NCBI GenBank assembly: GCA_020637985.1
Contig: JACKJK010000008.1
Location: 124,001-188,000 of the forward strand
Direction: 5' to 3'
Source of the DNA: Rhodobiaceae bacterium
GTDB taxonomy: Bacteria > Pseudomonadota > Alphaproteobacteria > Rhizobiales > Tepidamorphaceae
DNA length: 64,000 nt
Position 1 is the first letter of the stretch. Each line of letters opens with the position of its first letter. This document shows, piece after piece, positions 15,267-23,967 of the stretch. A program made the translations under genes and the position numbers. The notes under the pieces were generated by a model. The model did not search any database. It had not been told where the DNA came from and saw only the letters and a list, made by a program, of their open reading frames with translations.

Positions 15267-16582
15267 GGGCGCGCGAGGACTTCGCCTTCGCCAACGACCC
15301 GCGCGCGGCGATGCAGTCGCGCCGCGGCGACGGCGCCTGGCTGCAGCTTCTGGTCATCGCCGCCCTGCTCGCCAGCGCCGTCGCATGGGCGCGGTTCGCC
15401 GTCGTCGAGGAGGTGACGACGGGGGGAGGGCGCGTCATCCCGTCCTCGCAGACCCAGGTCGTGCAGACCCCGGAGAGCGGCATCGTGCGCGCCATCAACG
15501 TAGCCGAGGGCGACATCGTCGAGGCCGGCCAGGTCCTCATCGAGATCGACGACACCAGCTTTGCCTCGCGCCTTGGTGAATTGCGCTCACGCAAGAACGC
15601 CATCGAGGCCGAGATCGTCCGCCTGACCGCCGAGGCGCACGGCGAGGGCGAGCTGTCGTTCCCGCGCGAGCTGCAGGGCGCCGCCCCGCGCGAAGTCGCC
15701 GCCCAGCTTGCCGCATTCCTCGCGCGCCAGTCGAAGCTGCGCGGCGAGCGCGAGATCCTCAACCAGCAACTGGTCCAGCGCGAACAGGAAAAGGTGGAGT
15801 TGGAGGCCACTCACACCAAGCTGAAGGCGACCATCGTTCCGCTCGAGCGCGAGCTCGAACTGACCCGCAAGCTCGCCGCGCGCAACGTCGTGCCCGAGGT
15901 CGACCTGCTGCGGCTGGAGCGCCAGTACGCCGAGGCCGCCGGCGAACTCGCCATCCTCGAAGCCTCGCTGCCGCGCGCGCAGGCCGCCATCACAGAAAGC
16001 CGTACCAGGCTGGAGACAGTCGAGGCCGCCTTCCGCGCCGACGCGCGCGAGCGCCTGGCCAAGGCCATCGCCGACCGCTCGGTGCTTGAGGAATCCGAGG
16101 TTGCCGCAGCCGAACTTGTCCGCCGCACGCAACTCACTGCCCCCGTGCGCGGCATCGTCAACAAGATCAACGTCTCCTCGATCGGCGCGGTGTTGCAGCC
16201 CGCCGTCGACATCGTCGAGATCGTGCCGCTCGACGACGCGCTTTTGATCGAGGCACGCATCCGCCCGCAGGACGTCGCCTTCATCCACCCCGAGCAGGCC
16301 GCCAGCATCCGGCTGACCGCCTACGACTATTCCGTCTACGGCGATCTCGCCGGCCGCGTCGAGCGCATCGGCGCAGACACCCAGACGGACGAGCGCGGCA
16401 ACCCGTTCTACCGCGTCATCCTGCGCACCGAGGACGGCGGGCGCACCCGCAACGGCCGCGAACTGGAGATCATCCCCGGCATGGTCGCGACCGTCGCCAT
16501 TCAGACCGGCAGCAAGACAGTCTGGGACTACCTGATGAAGCCCGTGCTGAAGATCCGCAACGAGGCCCTGCGCGAACGCTGA
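15263..16582 (+). CDS. HlyD-family periplasmic adaptor (membrane fusion protein) of the type I secretion system
   Basis: This protein links the inner-membrane ABC exporter to the TolC-like channel. A short cytoplasmic N-terminus and one membrane helix (about residues 27-46) are followed by a lipoyl-like half (VQTPESGIVRAINVAEGD), a long coiled coil (about 115-280), the second lipoyl half (LTAPVRGIVNKI) and a C-terminal beta-barrel, the usual LapC/HlyD order. Length (439 aa) is typical. The ATG overlaps the stop of the ABC gene (ATGA). It is the last gene of the export operon and is followed by a palindromic intergenic element. Confidence 0.92.
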   Translation: MRAREDFAFANDPRAAMQSRRGDGAWLQLLVIAALLASAVAWARFAVVEEVTTGGGRVIPSSQTQVVQTPESGIVRAINVAEGDIVEAGQVLIEIDDTSFASRLGELRSRKNAIEAEIVRLTAEAHGEGELSFPRELQGAAPREVAAQLAAFLARQSKLRGEREILNQQLVQREQEKVELEATHTKLKATIVPLERELELTRKLAARNVVPEVDLLRLERQYAEAAGELAILEASLPRAQAAITESRTRLETVEAAFRADARERLAKAIADRSVLEESEVAAAELVRRTQLTAPVRGIVNKINVSSIGAVLQPAVDIVEIVPLDDALLIEARIRPQDVAFIHPEQAASIRLTAYDYSVYGDLAGRVERIGADTQTDERGNPFYRVILRTEDGGRTRNGRELEIIPGMVATVAIQTGSKTVWDYLMKPVLKIRNEALRER

Positions 16583-16704
16583 GGACCGACACCCGCCAAT
16601 CCCTGTTTCGCCCTGCCGAAAGCCGCGCTATGAAGGCGAGCCAGAGCGGGATGAGGAAAAGCGGATACCGGTTTCCGCCCCATGCCGCTCCAATGATCTG
16701 GAAT

Positions 16705-16754
16705 GGATCACGTTCATGATCACGGGCCGATTCGGCCCATGATCATTGTGATCC
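16705..16754. repeat. 50-bp imperfect palindrome resembling a Rhizobiales intergenic repeat element
   Basis: The element runs from GGATCAC to GTGATCC. Its core has 14-nt arms at 16716-16729 and 16733-16746 with one mismatch and a 3-nt loop. The flank from about 16650 (GAGGAAAAGCGGATACCGG and following) resembles, from memory, a palindromic mosaic element found many times between genes in Mesorhizobium-like genomes. There is no T-run, so it is not a classical terminator. It ends 15 bp before the next start codon, and the RNA hairpin could affect translation initiation. Confidence 0.6.
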
Positions 16755-16769
16755 AGGCGGGAGAGCTGC

Positions 16770-18416
16770 ATGAAGACCGGTGGACACCTGATCGTCGAGT
16801 GCCTGGAAGCGCAGGGCGTGGAGCGCATCTTCTGCGTGCCCGGCGAGAGCCATCTCGACGTGCTCGACGGCCTGCACGACAGCACAATCGAAACGATCAT
16901 CGCCCGCCACGAGGGCGGCGCGGCCATGATGGCGGAGGCCGACGGCAAGATGACCGGGCGTCCGGGCGTCGCGCTCGTCACGCGCGGCCCCGGCGCGACG
17001 AACGCCGCCTGCGGCATTCACGTCGCGGCGCAGGATTCAACGCCGATGGTCCTGCTCGTCGGCCAGATCGGCCGCGCGATGCGTGGCCGCGAGGCCTTCC
17101 AGGAAGTCGACTACCGCGCCTTCTTCGGCTCGATGGCCAAGTGGGTCGACGAGATCGACCAGGTCGACCGCATCCCCGAAGTCATCTCGCATGCCTGGCA
17201 TGTCGCCATGTCCGGACGCCCCGGTCCCGTCGTGCTGGCGCTGCCGGAGGACATGCTGCGCGAAGCAAGCGACCGCCTGGCCGGCCCGCGCGTCGACGTG
17301 GCCACTCCCGCGCCCGCCCAGCCCGACATCGCCCGCGCCCTCGTCATGCTGGAGCAGGCCGAACGCCCGATCGTCATCGCCGGAGGCTCGCGCTGGACGA
17401 AGACCGATGCCGCCCGGCTCGCCCGCTTCGCGGAAGCCTGGGACCTGCCCGTCGCCTGTTCCTTCCGCCGCCAGCAGCTGTTCGACCCCGAACACCCGAA
17501 CTACGCCGGCGACGTTGGCCTTGGCATCAATCCGGCGCTGAAGGAGCGCATCGCGAAGTCCGATCTCGTGTTGCTGATCGGCGCGCGCTTTTCGGAGAAC
17601 CCCAGCCAGGGCTTCACCCTGTTCGACATTCCCGCACCGCGCCAGCGGCTGATCCACGTCCATCCGGGCGCCGAGGAACTGGGCCGCGTCTACGTGCCCG
17701 ACATCCCCGTGAATGCGGTGCCGGGGACTTTCCTCACCGCGATCCTTGAATCCACGCCGCAGCGGGTTGCCGGCGCGCATTGGCCGTGGGCGCGCCAGAC
17801 CGTTGCCGCGCATCGCGACTATCTGGAGTGGACCGAGCGGCTGCCGGCTGGCGCCGGCAAGGTCACCATGTCGGCGACGGTCTCGCACATGCGTGAGGCG
17901 TTGCCGCGCGACACGATCCTCACCAACGGCGCCGGCAACTATGCCATCTGGCTGCACCGCTTCTATCGATACGGCGGTTTCGGCACCCAGCTCGCGCCGA
18001 CCTCCGGCTCGATGGGCTACGGCCTTCCCGCCGCCGTTGCAGCCTCGCTGCGCTACCGCGACCGCACGGTCGTGTGCCTCGCCGGCGACGGCTGCTTCCA
18101 GATGACCATGGCCGAGTTCGGCACCGCCGTTCAGTCCGGCGCGCGGATGATCCTCCTCGTCTGCGACAACGCGACCTACGGCACCATCCGCATGCACCAG
18201 GAGCGCAACTACCCCGGCCGCGCCAAGGCGACGCATCTTGCCAATCCCGATTTCGCCGCCCTTGCGCGCAGCTACGGCGCCAACGCGATCACGGTCAGCG
18301 AAGACAGCGCGTTTCCCGACGCGCTGGCGCAGGCGCGCATCCACCCCGGCGTGACGCTCATCCACCTGCGCCTCGACCCGCGCGACCTCTCCCCGACCAT
18401 GCGCCTGCCGGCGTGA
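16770..18416 (+). CDS. Thiamine diphosphate-dependent enzyme, acetolactate synthase (IlvB)-like
   Basis: This cytoplasmic ThDP enzyme has the three-domain IlvB/benzoylformate decarboxylase architecture. The cofactor-activating glutamate is E48 in RHEGGAAMMAEA. The phosphate-binding region has RGPGATN, and the C-terminal ThDP motif runs from GDG (439-441) to N467. At 548 residues it is close to acetolactate synthase large subunits, but no small regulatory subunit is nearby and the asparaginase gene follows 29 bp downstream. A catabolic 2-oxo acid decarboxylase or ligase is therefore as likely as a biosynthetic IlvB; the substrate cannot be assigned. A good ribosome-binding site (GGGAG) precedes the ATG. 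Confidence 0.85.
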   Translation: MKTGGHLIVECLEAQGVERIFCVPGESHLDVLDGLHDSTIETIIARHEGGAAMMAEADGKMTGRPGVALVTRGPGATNAACGIHVAAQDSTPMVLLVGQIGRAMRGREAFQEVDYRAFFGSMAKWVDEIDQVDRIPEVISHAWHVAMSGRPGPVVLALPEDMLREASDRLAGPRVDVATPAPAQPDIARALVMLEQAERPIVIAGGSRWTKTDAARLARFAEAWDLPVACSFRRQQLFDPEHPNYAGDVGLGINPALKERIAKSDLVLLIGARFSENPSQGFTLFDIPAPRQRLIHVHPGAEELGRVYVPDIPVNAVPGTFLTAILESTPQRVAGAHWPWARQTVAAHRDYLEWTERLPAGAGKVTMSATVSHMREALPRDTILTNGAGNYAIWLHRFYRYGGFGTQLAPTSGSMGYGLPAAVAASLRYRDRTVVCLAGDGCFQMTMAEFGTAVQSGARMILLVCDNATYGTIRMHQERNYPGRAKATHLANPDFAALARSYGANAITVSEDSAFPDALAQARIHPGVTLIHLRLDPRDLSPTMRLPA

Positions 18417-18445
18417 CAAGCGCGGCACCAGAGGAAACTTCAGCA

Positions 18446-19471
18446 ATGCCGATCCCGGTTCTTGTCGAGTGTATCCGCGGCGGCACGGTGGAAAGCCGCC
18501 ACCGCGGTTCGCTTGCCATCGCGCATGCCGACAGCGGCATCCTGCTCTCCATCGGCGCCACCGACACCCCCGTCTTTCCGCGCTCCTCGGTCAAGCTCGT
18601 CCAGGCGCTGGCGCTGGTCGAATCGGGCGCGGCCGACCGCTTCGGCTTCTCCGACTACGAACTGGCGTTGGCCTGCGCCTCGCATGCCGGCGAGCCGCGC
18701 CACGTCGAAACCGCGCTCGGCATTCTCGACCGCGTCGGCCTTGACATCGGCGCGCTGGCTTGCGGGCCTCACTGGCCGGCACGGCCGGAACTCGTCGCCG
18801 CGATGGGGGCGTCCGGCATCGAGCCGACGCGCGCCCACAACAATTGCTCCGGCAAGCACTCCGGCATGCTTGCCTTCGCCGTGCACGCGGGGTTGGATCC
18901 TGCCGGCTACGAACGCCGCGACCACCCCGTGCAGCAGCGCATCGGCGGCATCATGACCGATGTCTTCCTCACCGACATGGGCGACGTGCCCTGCGGTGTC
19001 GACGGCTGCTCCTTGCCCACGCTCGGCGTCTCGCTGTCGGCACTGGCGCGCGGCTTTGCCCGGCTCACCGGCGATGCCGCGATCGCGGTCGAACGCCGCG
19101 CCGCCGCGGACCGCCTGATGCGCGCCTGCATGAGCCAGCCGCATGCCGTCGGCGGTGTTGGCAAGTTCGATACCGAGGTCATGCAGGCGTTCGGCGGGCG
19201 TGTCTTCACCAAGATCGGCGCCGAGGGCGTGCATGTCGTCGTCTTCCCGCACCTGAAGATTGCCGCCGCCGTGAAGATCGACGATGGCGCCGCGCGCGCA
19301 TCGGAAGTCGTCGCGGCTGCGATTGTCGCGCGTTTCGCGGTAGAGAGCGCAGAGGACGACTCGGCGATCGCCGCGCGCGTCTGCCCGCCGCTGCACAACG
19401 CGGCGGGCATCGAGGTGGGCCGCCTGCAACCGGTTGCCGCGCTCGTCAACGCGCTGGCGACCTTCGGGTAG
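18446..19471 (+). CDS. L-asparaginase, Rhizobium etli ReAV type (class 3, zinc-associated)
   Basis: The enzyme hydrolyses L-asparagine to aspartate and ammonia. Residues match, with an offset of one, those described for R. etli ReAV: the SxxK pair S47-K50, S79 in CASHAGEP, and the zinc-site residues C134 and K137 in HNNCSGKHSGM plus C188. It is unrelated to the bacterial type I/II enzymes with threonine nucleophiles. Length is 341 aa. The start is supported by GAGGAA upstream of the ATG. It probably forms a two-gene unit with the preceding ThDP enzyme, which suggests amino-acid catabolism. A 53-bp tandem repeat array begins 1 bp after its stop codon. Confidence 0.88.
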   Translation: MPIPVLVECIRGGTVESRHRGSLAIAHADSGILLSIGATDTPVFPRSSVKLVQALALVESGAADRFGFSDYELALACASHAGEPRHVETALGILDRVGLDIGALACGPHWPARPELVAAMGASGIEPTRAHNNCSGKHSGMLAFAVHAGLDPAGYERRDHPVQQRIGGIMTDVFLTDMGDVPCGVDGCSLPTLGVSLSALARGFARLTGDAAIAVERRAAADRLMRACMSQPHAVGGVGKFDTEVMQAFGGRVFTKIGAEGVHVVVFPHLKIAAAVKIDDGAARASEVVAAAIVARFAVESAEDDSAIAARVCPPLHNAAGIEVGRLQPVAALVNALATFG

Positions 19472-19472
19472 C

Positions 19473-19727
19473 GCATCATCCGACCGGAGCGCAGCGAGGA
19501 TCGACAAGATGATGCGTGCAGGAGAGCATCATCCGACCGGAGCGCGGCGAGGATCGACAAGATGATGCGTGCAGGAGAGCATCATCCGACCGGAGCGCAG
19601 CGAGGATCGACAAGATGATGCGTGCAGGAGAGCATCATCCGACCGGAGCGCGGCGAGGATCGACAAGATGATGCGTGCAGGAGAGCATCATCCGACCGGA
19701 GCGCGGCGAGGATCGAAAAGATGATGC
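19473..19727. repeat. Head-to-tail tandem array, 53-bp unit, about 4.8 copies, each unit palindromic
   Basis: Copies start at 19473, 19526, 19579, 19632 and 19685; the last is partial (43 bp). Each unit is bounded by GCATCATC and GATGATGC, so each can form a hairpin or cruciform, and units are joined by a 10-bp linker (GTGCAGGAGA). Units are nearly identical. The base after GGAGCGC alternates A, G, A, G, G, which suggests duplication of a two-unit block. There is no spacer diversity, so this is not a CRISPR array. It lies between convergent genes and may end transcription of both (inference). Confidence 0.9.
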
Positions 19728-19740
19728 GGGAAACCGCGCG

Positions 19741-20127
19741 TCACTTCTTCAGCGTCCGCGCGAAGGAGACGATCGCGTCGACATCGGACAGCTTCAGGTC
19801 CACCGGTGCGGCAACATACGGCTGCTCGAGCGGCGGCGCGATGCCTTCCATGCGGACCACCGCCGGGTGCGGGCGGCGGGTGTAGAAGGTCGAGAACCGC
19901 TCCTCCCAGCCGGGAATCGCGTTCACCAGCAACGGAAACGACGGCGTCGAGGAAATGCCGCCCATCGTGTTGAAATCGCCGATCACGTGACAGCGGCTGC
20001 AATGCGCCTGCGCGATCTCGCGCCCGCGCGCGGCGAGGTCTTCGGCGTTGGCGGTGGCGCCCGCGCCGGCCCACACTGCCGGAACCAGAACCAAACCCGC
20101 TGCAAGGTGTTTGAAAGCTGCCTTCAT
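19741..20127 (-). CDS. Small exported c-type cytochrome, monoheme
   Basis: A 128-residue protein with a signal peptide (about residues 1-28, ending in ATANA) and one heme-binding motif CSRCH (43-47) followed by VIGDFNTMGG, typical of class I cytochrome c. A methionine in VRMEGIAPP could be the sixth ligand. I chose the internal ATG at 20127 because the signal peptide begins there. It probably acts as a periplasmic electron carrier. No oxidase or dehydrogenase gene is adjacent, so its partner is unknown. Confidence 0.85.
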   Translation of the reverse strand: MKAAFKHLAAGLVLVPAVWAGAGATANAEDLAARGREIAQAHCSRCHVIGDFNTMGGISSTPSFPLLVNAIPGWEERFSTFYTRRPHPAVVRMEGIAPPLEQPYVAAPVDLKLSDVDAIVSFARTLKK

Positions 20128-20269
20128 GCCAGCAAGGCTAGCGGAAGTCGCGCCGCCCTGCCAACCGGCCACCTGCAGCCTCGTCCGGCTTGGGGTTCCA
20201 CCGTGCGCCCTTGCACCCCGATAGCCGCGGCTTCATTGTCGCTGCAGGTCGAAGCAATGGGGGCCCGTG

Positions 20270-20860
20270 ATGCGACGTTCAGCCGGGACTGTGTTGGCGC
20301 TCGCGCTGGCGTTCGCTTTTCACGTACAGGCGAGTGATCCGGCCGCCGACGAGCCGACCGCCCGCGAACTCGACGCCGAGGAGATCGTGCCTGCGTTGTT
20401 CGATGTCGCGTCCGGCATCGTCTATCGCTCACCCGGCGCGATGGACCTGCTGCTGGAGGATGGGTCCGGCGTGACTGCCAACGATGTCGCGGTCGTCCTC
20501 GTCGCGCCCCCCGGCACCACGCTGGCGCAGTTCCTCGACGCAGCATCTGCTCAGCCCCCGCTCACCGGCGACAGGCCGTGGTTCGCCATGGTCTCGATGG
20601 AGGCCGGCGAAGTCCTCTATTCGCAGCTGGCCAACTGCGGCCGGGACACACTGGCAAACGGCATCGTCTGCCTCGTCCCGGACGACGGCGGCTCCTTCCA
20701 CCTGTCGCGCGCCGACGCGCCGGACACGCTTCGGCTGTCGTCCATCGGCGGCTTCAGCGTCAGCGATGATCCATTGTCCGGCGGCGAAGCGGAAAGCCTG
20801 CGGCTCGCGGCACCGCAGGGTGCGCCTTTGGTCCTCCACCTGCCGCTGTTCACCTACTGA
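20270..20860 (+). CDS. Exported hypothetical protein
   Basis: I do not recognise this 196-residue protein. It starts MRRSAGT and has a signal peptide (about residues 1-21, cleavage near HVQA/SD). The mature part is acidic, with two cysteines (NCGRDTLANGIVC) that could form a disulfide, and it contains no obvious catalytic motif. A GTG at 20267 is an alternative start. It is a monocistronic plus-strand gene facing the VWA-repeat gene on the other strand, with a terminator hairpin between them. Confidence 0.72.
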   Translation: MRRSAGTVLALALAFAFHVQASDPAADEPTARELDAEEIVPALFDVASGIVYRSPGAMDLLLEDGSGVTANDVAVVLVAPPGTTLAQFLDAASAQPPLTGDRPWFAMVSMEAGEVLYSQLANCGRDTLANGIVCLVPDDGGSFHLSRADAPDTLRLSSIGGFSVSDDPLSGGEAESLRLAAPQGAPLVLHLPLFTY

Positions 20861-20878
20861 GCCGGCCGGCGATGCACG

Positions 20879-20908
20879 AAAAAACCCGGCCCCCTTGCGA
20901 GGGCCGGG
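20879..20908 (-). terminator. Rho-independent terminator for the VWA-repeat gene
   Basis: On the minus strand an 8-bp GC stem (CCCGGCCC/GGGCCGGG) with an 8-nt loop is followed by six T residues. It lies 25 bp past the stop codon of the VWA gene. On the plus strand the hairpin lacks a T-run. Confidence 0.82.
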
Positions 20909-20933
20909 CGATGGCCGATGGCGACGCAACGCT

Positions 20934-22577
20934 CTACTGAACCTTGAGCACCAGCCGCTTGCCCTTGGTCAGCTTCACTGGGACCTGCTGGCCCTCCACG
21001 TCGAGCGTGTAGGTGCCGGGCGGGAAGGGAATGTCGTTGGTGCCCGACGTCAGCTTCAACACGTCCTTTCCGGCGCTGTCGCGCAGCATGTAGTAGAAGC
21101 TGCCGTCCTTCTCGATCTTCAGCCGGCCAGGCTTGAGTTCCAGCGTCTCGCCTTCCTTCAGCGCGATGCCGGTCCACGCTGCCTCGCCAAACAACACCGT
21201 GTAGGTGCCCGCCGGCAGCGGCATGTCGGCATGGCCCGAGGTCAGCTTCTCGACCGCCTTGCCGGTCTTCTCGTCGATGACGACGTTATAATAAGGGTCG
21301 GCCATTGCGAGCCGCGCCGGCGTCAGCACCGTCGTCTCGCCTTCCTTCAGGTCGACCCGCCACAGCGCGCCGTCGCCGAACTGCACGTCGTAGGTGCCGG
21401 GCGGCAGCGGCTGTTCCGGTGTGCCGTCGGTCAACTTGATGAGCTCCGCGCCGCTCTCGGGGTCGAGCACCTCGTTGTAGTACGGCCCCTCGATGCGCAG
21501 CCGCGCCGGGGTGAGCACGGTGGTCTCGCCCTCGCGGACCTCGATGCCGCGCCACAGCGCGGCGCCGAACGCCACGTCGTAGCGCCCGGCGAGCACCGGG
21601 AATTCGCTGTGGCCGTCGGTCGCCTTCTCGACCTGCGCGCCGGTCTCGGGATCGAGCACCTCGGTGTAGTAGGGACCCTCGATCTTCAGCCGGCCCGGCG
21701 TCAGCACGGTGCGTTCGCCGCCGGTGACCTCGACGCTCTTCAACCACATGTTGTCGCCGAACTGCACGTTGTAGATGCCCGGTGGCAGGCTCGCGACCGG
21801 GTTGGAGTCGGTGATCTTGGCGACCTGCTCGCCGGTCTCCGCGTCGACGACCTCGTTGTAGTAGGGGCCGACGATCTCCAGTTCGCCGGGGATCGTCTTC
21901 GGCACCGTGATGACGACCACCTCGTCTTCCGGTTCGGCTTTCGCCGCTTCCACCAACCCCTCGGCGAGGTCGGCGGCCGAGGCCGCATCGAAATACTGTC
22001 CGCGCCCGGCCCTGGCGATGCACTGCAACTGGCTGCGCGCCTGGTAGTCGACGTCGAAGCCGATGGCGTGGATGGTCAGTTCGGCGTCGGCCTCGGCAAG
22101 CTTCTTCGCCAGCAGGCAGGGATCGCCCTCGCAGGTTTCCTTGCCGTCGGAGACGAGCACGATGACGCGTTTGCCCGGCTCGCCCTTCAGGTCGTCTGCG
22201 GCAAGCCCGAGCACGTAGGTGATCGGCGTGTAGCCCTGCGCCTTTAGCCCGTCGGAGTTCGAGGTGACCGCGCCGCGCACGGCGTCGGCGGTGCCGAAGG
22301 GAACCAGCAGCTGGGTATCCTCGCAATTGTGCTCGCTGCGGTGCGACTGGTGCCCGTAGGCGCGGAACGATAGCCGCGTGTCGCCCGGCATCGCCGCGGT
22401 CAGCTCGTGCACGGCGGCCTTCGCTGCATCGATCTTTGCGGTTCCGTCGCCCAGCCGCCCGTTCATGCTGCCGGACGCGTCCAGCACCAGCGCAACGCTG
22501 CGCTCGGCAGCATGCGAAACGGATGCGGTGGAAACGAGCGCGGTCGTTGCAAGGCTCACAATGGTGCGCAGAAACAT
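20934..22577 (-). CDS. Exported von Willebrand factor A-domain protein with five C-terminal repeats
   Basis: A 547-residue protein: signal peptide (1-23), then a VWA domain (about 25-215) with an intact MIDAS motif DASGS (33-37), the threonine region (AQGYTPITY) and LVSDGKETC, so it should bind a divalent metal ion. From about residue 230 there are five tandem repeats of 63-65 residues, each roughly P-(G/A)-RLxIEGPYYxEVLD, TGxxV, PPGTYDVxFG, EGETTVLT. They resemble PEGA-type surface beta-domains and give a string of similar modules to the C-terminus. It is probably periplasmic or surface-located and involved in protein-protein or metal-dependent binding. It is followed by a clear terminator. 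Confidence 0.85.
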   Translation of the reverse strand: MFLRTIVSLATTALVSTASVSHAAERSVALVLDASGSMNGRLGDGTAKIDAAKAAVHELTAAMPGDTRLSFRAYGHQSHRSEHNCEDTQLLVPFGTADAVRGAVTSNSDGLKAQGYTPITYVLGLAADDLKGEPGKRVIVLVSDGKETCEGDPCLLAKKLAEADAELTIHAIGFDVDYQARSQLQCIARAGRGQYFDAASAADLAEGLVEAAKAEPEDEVVVITVPKTIPGELEIVGPYYNEVVDAETGEQVAKITDSNPVASLPPGIYNVQFGDNMWLKSVEVTGGERTVLTPGRLKIEGPYYTEVLDPETGAQVEKATDGHSEFPVLAGRYDVAFGAALWRGIEVREGETTVLTPARLRIEGPYYNEVLDPESGAELIKLTDGTPEQPLPPGTYDVQFGDGALWRVDLKEGETTVLTPARLAMADPYYNVVIDEKTGKAVEKLTSGHADMPLPAGTYTVLFGEAAWTGIALKEGETLELKPGRLKIEKDGSFYYMLRDSAGKDVLKLTSGTNDIPFPPGTYTLDVEGQQVPVKLTKGKRLVLKVQ

Positions 22578-22798
22578 GACGTGTTGCCTCTCTGTGTCTC
22601 CCGGCTTGCCGCCGGTGTGCCGTTAGGGATGGGTATTCGTGCGCGCCGCCGCAACCTTTGCTGGCCTTTACCACTGGCGCGATGGTTAGCGGCGCATTAC
22701 CCCCATGCGCGCATGCCCGTTGCCGTGACGGTTGCAAAACCGTATTTTGCAGCGCAACAGGCATTCGCTGCCGAATGCGCAAGACCGGGAGAAACGCC

Positions 22799-23965
22799 AT
22801 GACCGCATGCATCGTCGGCTGGGCCCATACGCCCTTCGGCAAGCAGGATGCCGAAACCGTCGAGGGACTGATCGTCCGTGTCGCCAACGCCGCGCTCGAG
22901 GATGCCGGCATCGGCCCCGATGACGTCGACGAGATTGTGCTAGGGCACTTCAACGCCGGCTTCTCGGCGCAGGATTTCACCGCTGCCCTCGTGCTGCAGG
23001 CCGACGACAAGCTGCGCTTCAAGCCGGCGACGCGCGTCGAGAACGCCTGCGCCACCGGCTCCGCCGCCGTCCACCAGGGCATCCGCGCGATCCGCGCGAA
23101 CGCCGCGCGCGTCGTGCTCGTGGTTGGCGTCGAGCAGATGACGCGCACCCCCGGCCCGGAGATCGGCGAGATCCTCAAGAAGGCATCCTACATCGCCGAG
23201 GACGGCGATATCCCGGGCGGCTTCGCCGGCATCTTCGGCGTCATCGCCGACAAGTATTTCCAGCGCCACGGCGACCAGTCCGACGCGCTCGCCATGATCG
23301 CCGCGAAGAACCACAGGAACGGCGTCCACAACCCCTACGCCCAGATGCGCAAGGACCTCGGCTTCGATTTCTGCCGCGCCGAGAGCGACAAGAACCCGAA
23401 GGTCGCCGGCCCCCTCAAGCGCACCGACTGCTCGCTGGTCTCCGATGGCGCGGCCGCGCTCGTGCTGACCGACGTGAATACTGCGCTCGGCATGAAGCGG
23501 GCGGTCGCCTTCCGTGCCGCCGCCCATGTGCAGGACTTCCTGCCGATGTCGAAGCGCGACATCCTCAAGTTCGACGGTTGCGCGCAGGCCTGGGCAAAGG
23601 CGCTGAAGCAGGCCGGCGTGACGCTCGACGATCTGTCCTTCGTCGAGACCCACGACTGTTTCACCATTGCCGAACTGATCGAGTACGAGGCGATGGGTCT
23701 TGCGGGCGAGGGCAGGGGCGCCGACGTCATCCGCGACGGCATCACCGCGATCGACGGCAAGCTGCCGGTCAATCCCTCAGGCGGATTGAAGTCGAAAGGC
23801 CACCCGATCGGCGCCACCGGCGTCTCGATGCACGTGCTGACCTCGATGCAGCTCACCGGCGAGGCCGGCGACATGCAGCTCAGCGCGCCGAAAATCGGCG
23901 GCATCTTCAACATGGGCGGCGCCGCGGTCGCCAACTACTGCTCGATCCTCGAACGGATCAGGTAG
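22799..23965 (+). CDS. Thiolase-family acetyl-CoA acyltransferase
   Basis: A 388-residue thiolase. The nucleophilic cysteine is C84 in ENACATGSAA, and the C-terminal active-site loop is present as GHPIGATG. The divergence from PhaA/FadA and the LTP/SCP-x-like features (SFVETHDCFTIAE) suggest a thiolase of the lipid-transfer-associated type, whose exact acyl substrate is unknown. The start is the ATG at 22799, preceded by GGGAG. No beta-oxidation partner lies next to it. Three bases after the stop begins a palindromic intergenic element. Confidence 0.88.
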   Translation: MTACIVGWAHTPFGKQDAETVEGLIVRVANAALEDAGIGPDDVDEIVLGHFNAGFSAQDFTAALVLQADDKLRFKPATRVENACATGSAAVHQGIRAIRANAARVVLVVGVEQMTRTPGPEIGEILKKASYIAEDGDIPGGFAGIFGVIADKYFQRHGDQSDALAMIAAKNHRNGVHNPYAQMRKDLGFDFCRAESDKNPKVAGPLKRTDCSLVSDGAAALVLTDVNTALGMKRAVAFRAAAHVQDFLPMSKRDILKFDGCAQAWAKALKQAGVTLDDLSFVETHDCFTIAELIEYEAMGLAGEGRGADVIRDGITAIDGKLPVNPSGGLKSKGHPIGATGVSMHVLTSMQLTGEAGDMQLSAPKIGGIFNMGGAAVANYCSILERIR

Positions 23966-23967
23966 CC

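Noticed and set aside
16705..16754. Rho-independent terminator for the HlyD gene
   Set aside because: The palindrome is not followed by a T-run on either strand and extends to just before the next ribosome-binding site; a repeat element fits better.
17037..19507. Minus-strand frames of 469 and 355 codons opposite the ThDP enzyme and the asparaginase
   Set aside because: Arg/Gly/His-rich antisense translations without motifs; the plus-strand products carry intact catalytic residues.
19473..19727. CRISPR array
   Set aside because: The repeats are contiguous with an invariant 10-bp linker and no variable spacers, and no cas genes are nearby.
19622..20337. Plus-strand frames starting inside the tandem repeats (MQESIIRPERGEDR type)
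   Set aside because: They arise from reading through the 53-bp repeats and then run antisense to the cytochrome c gene.
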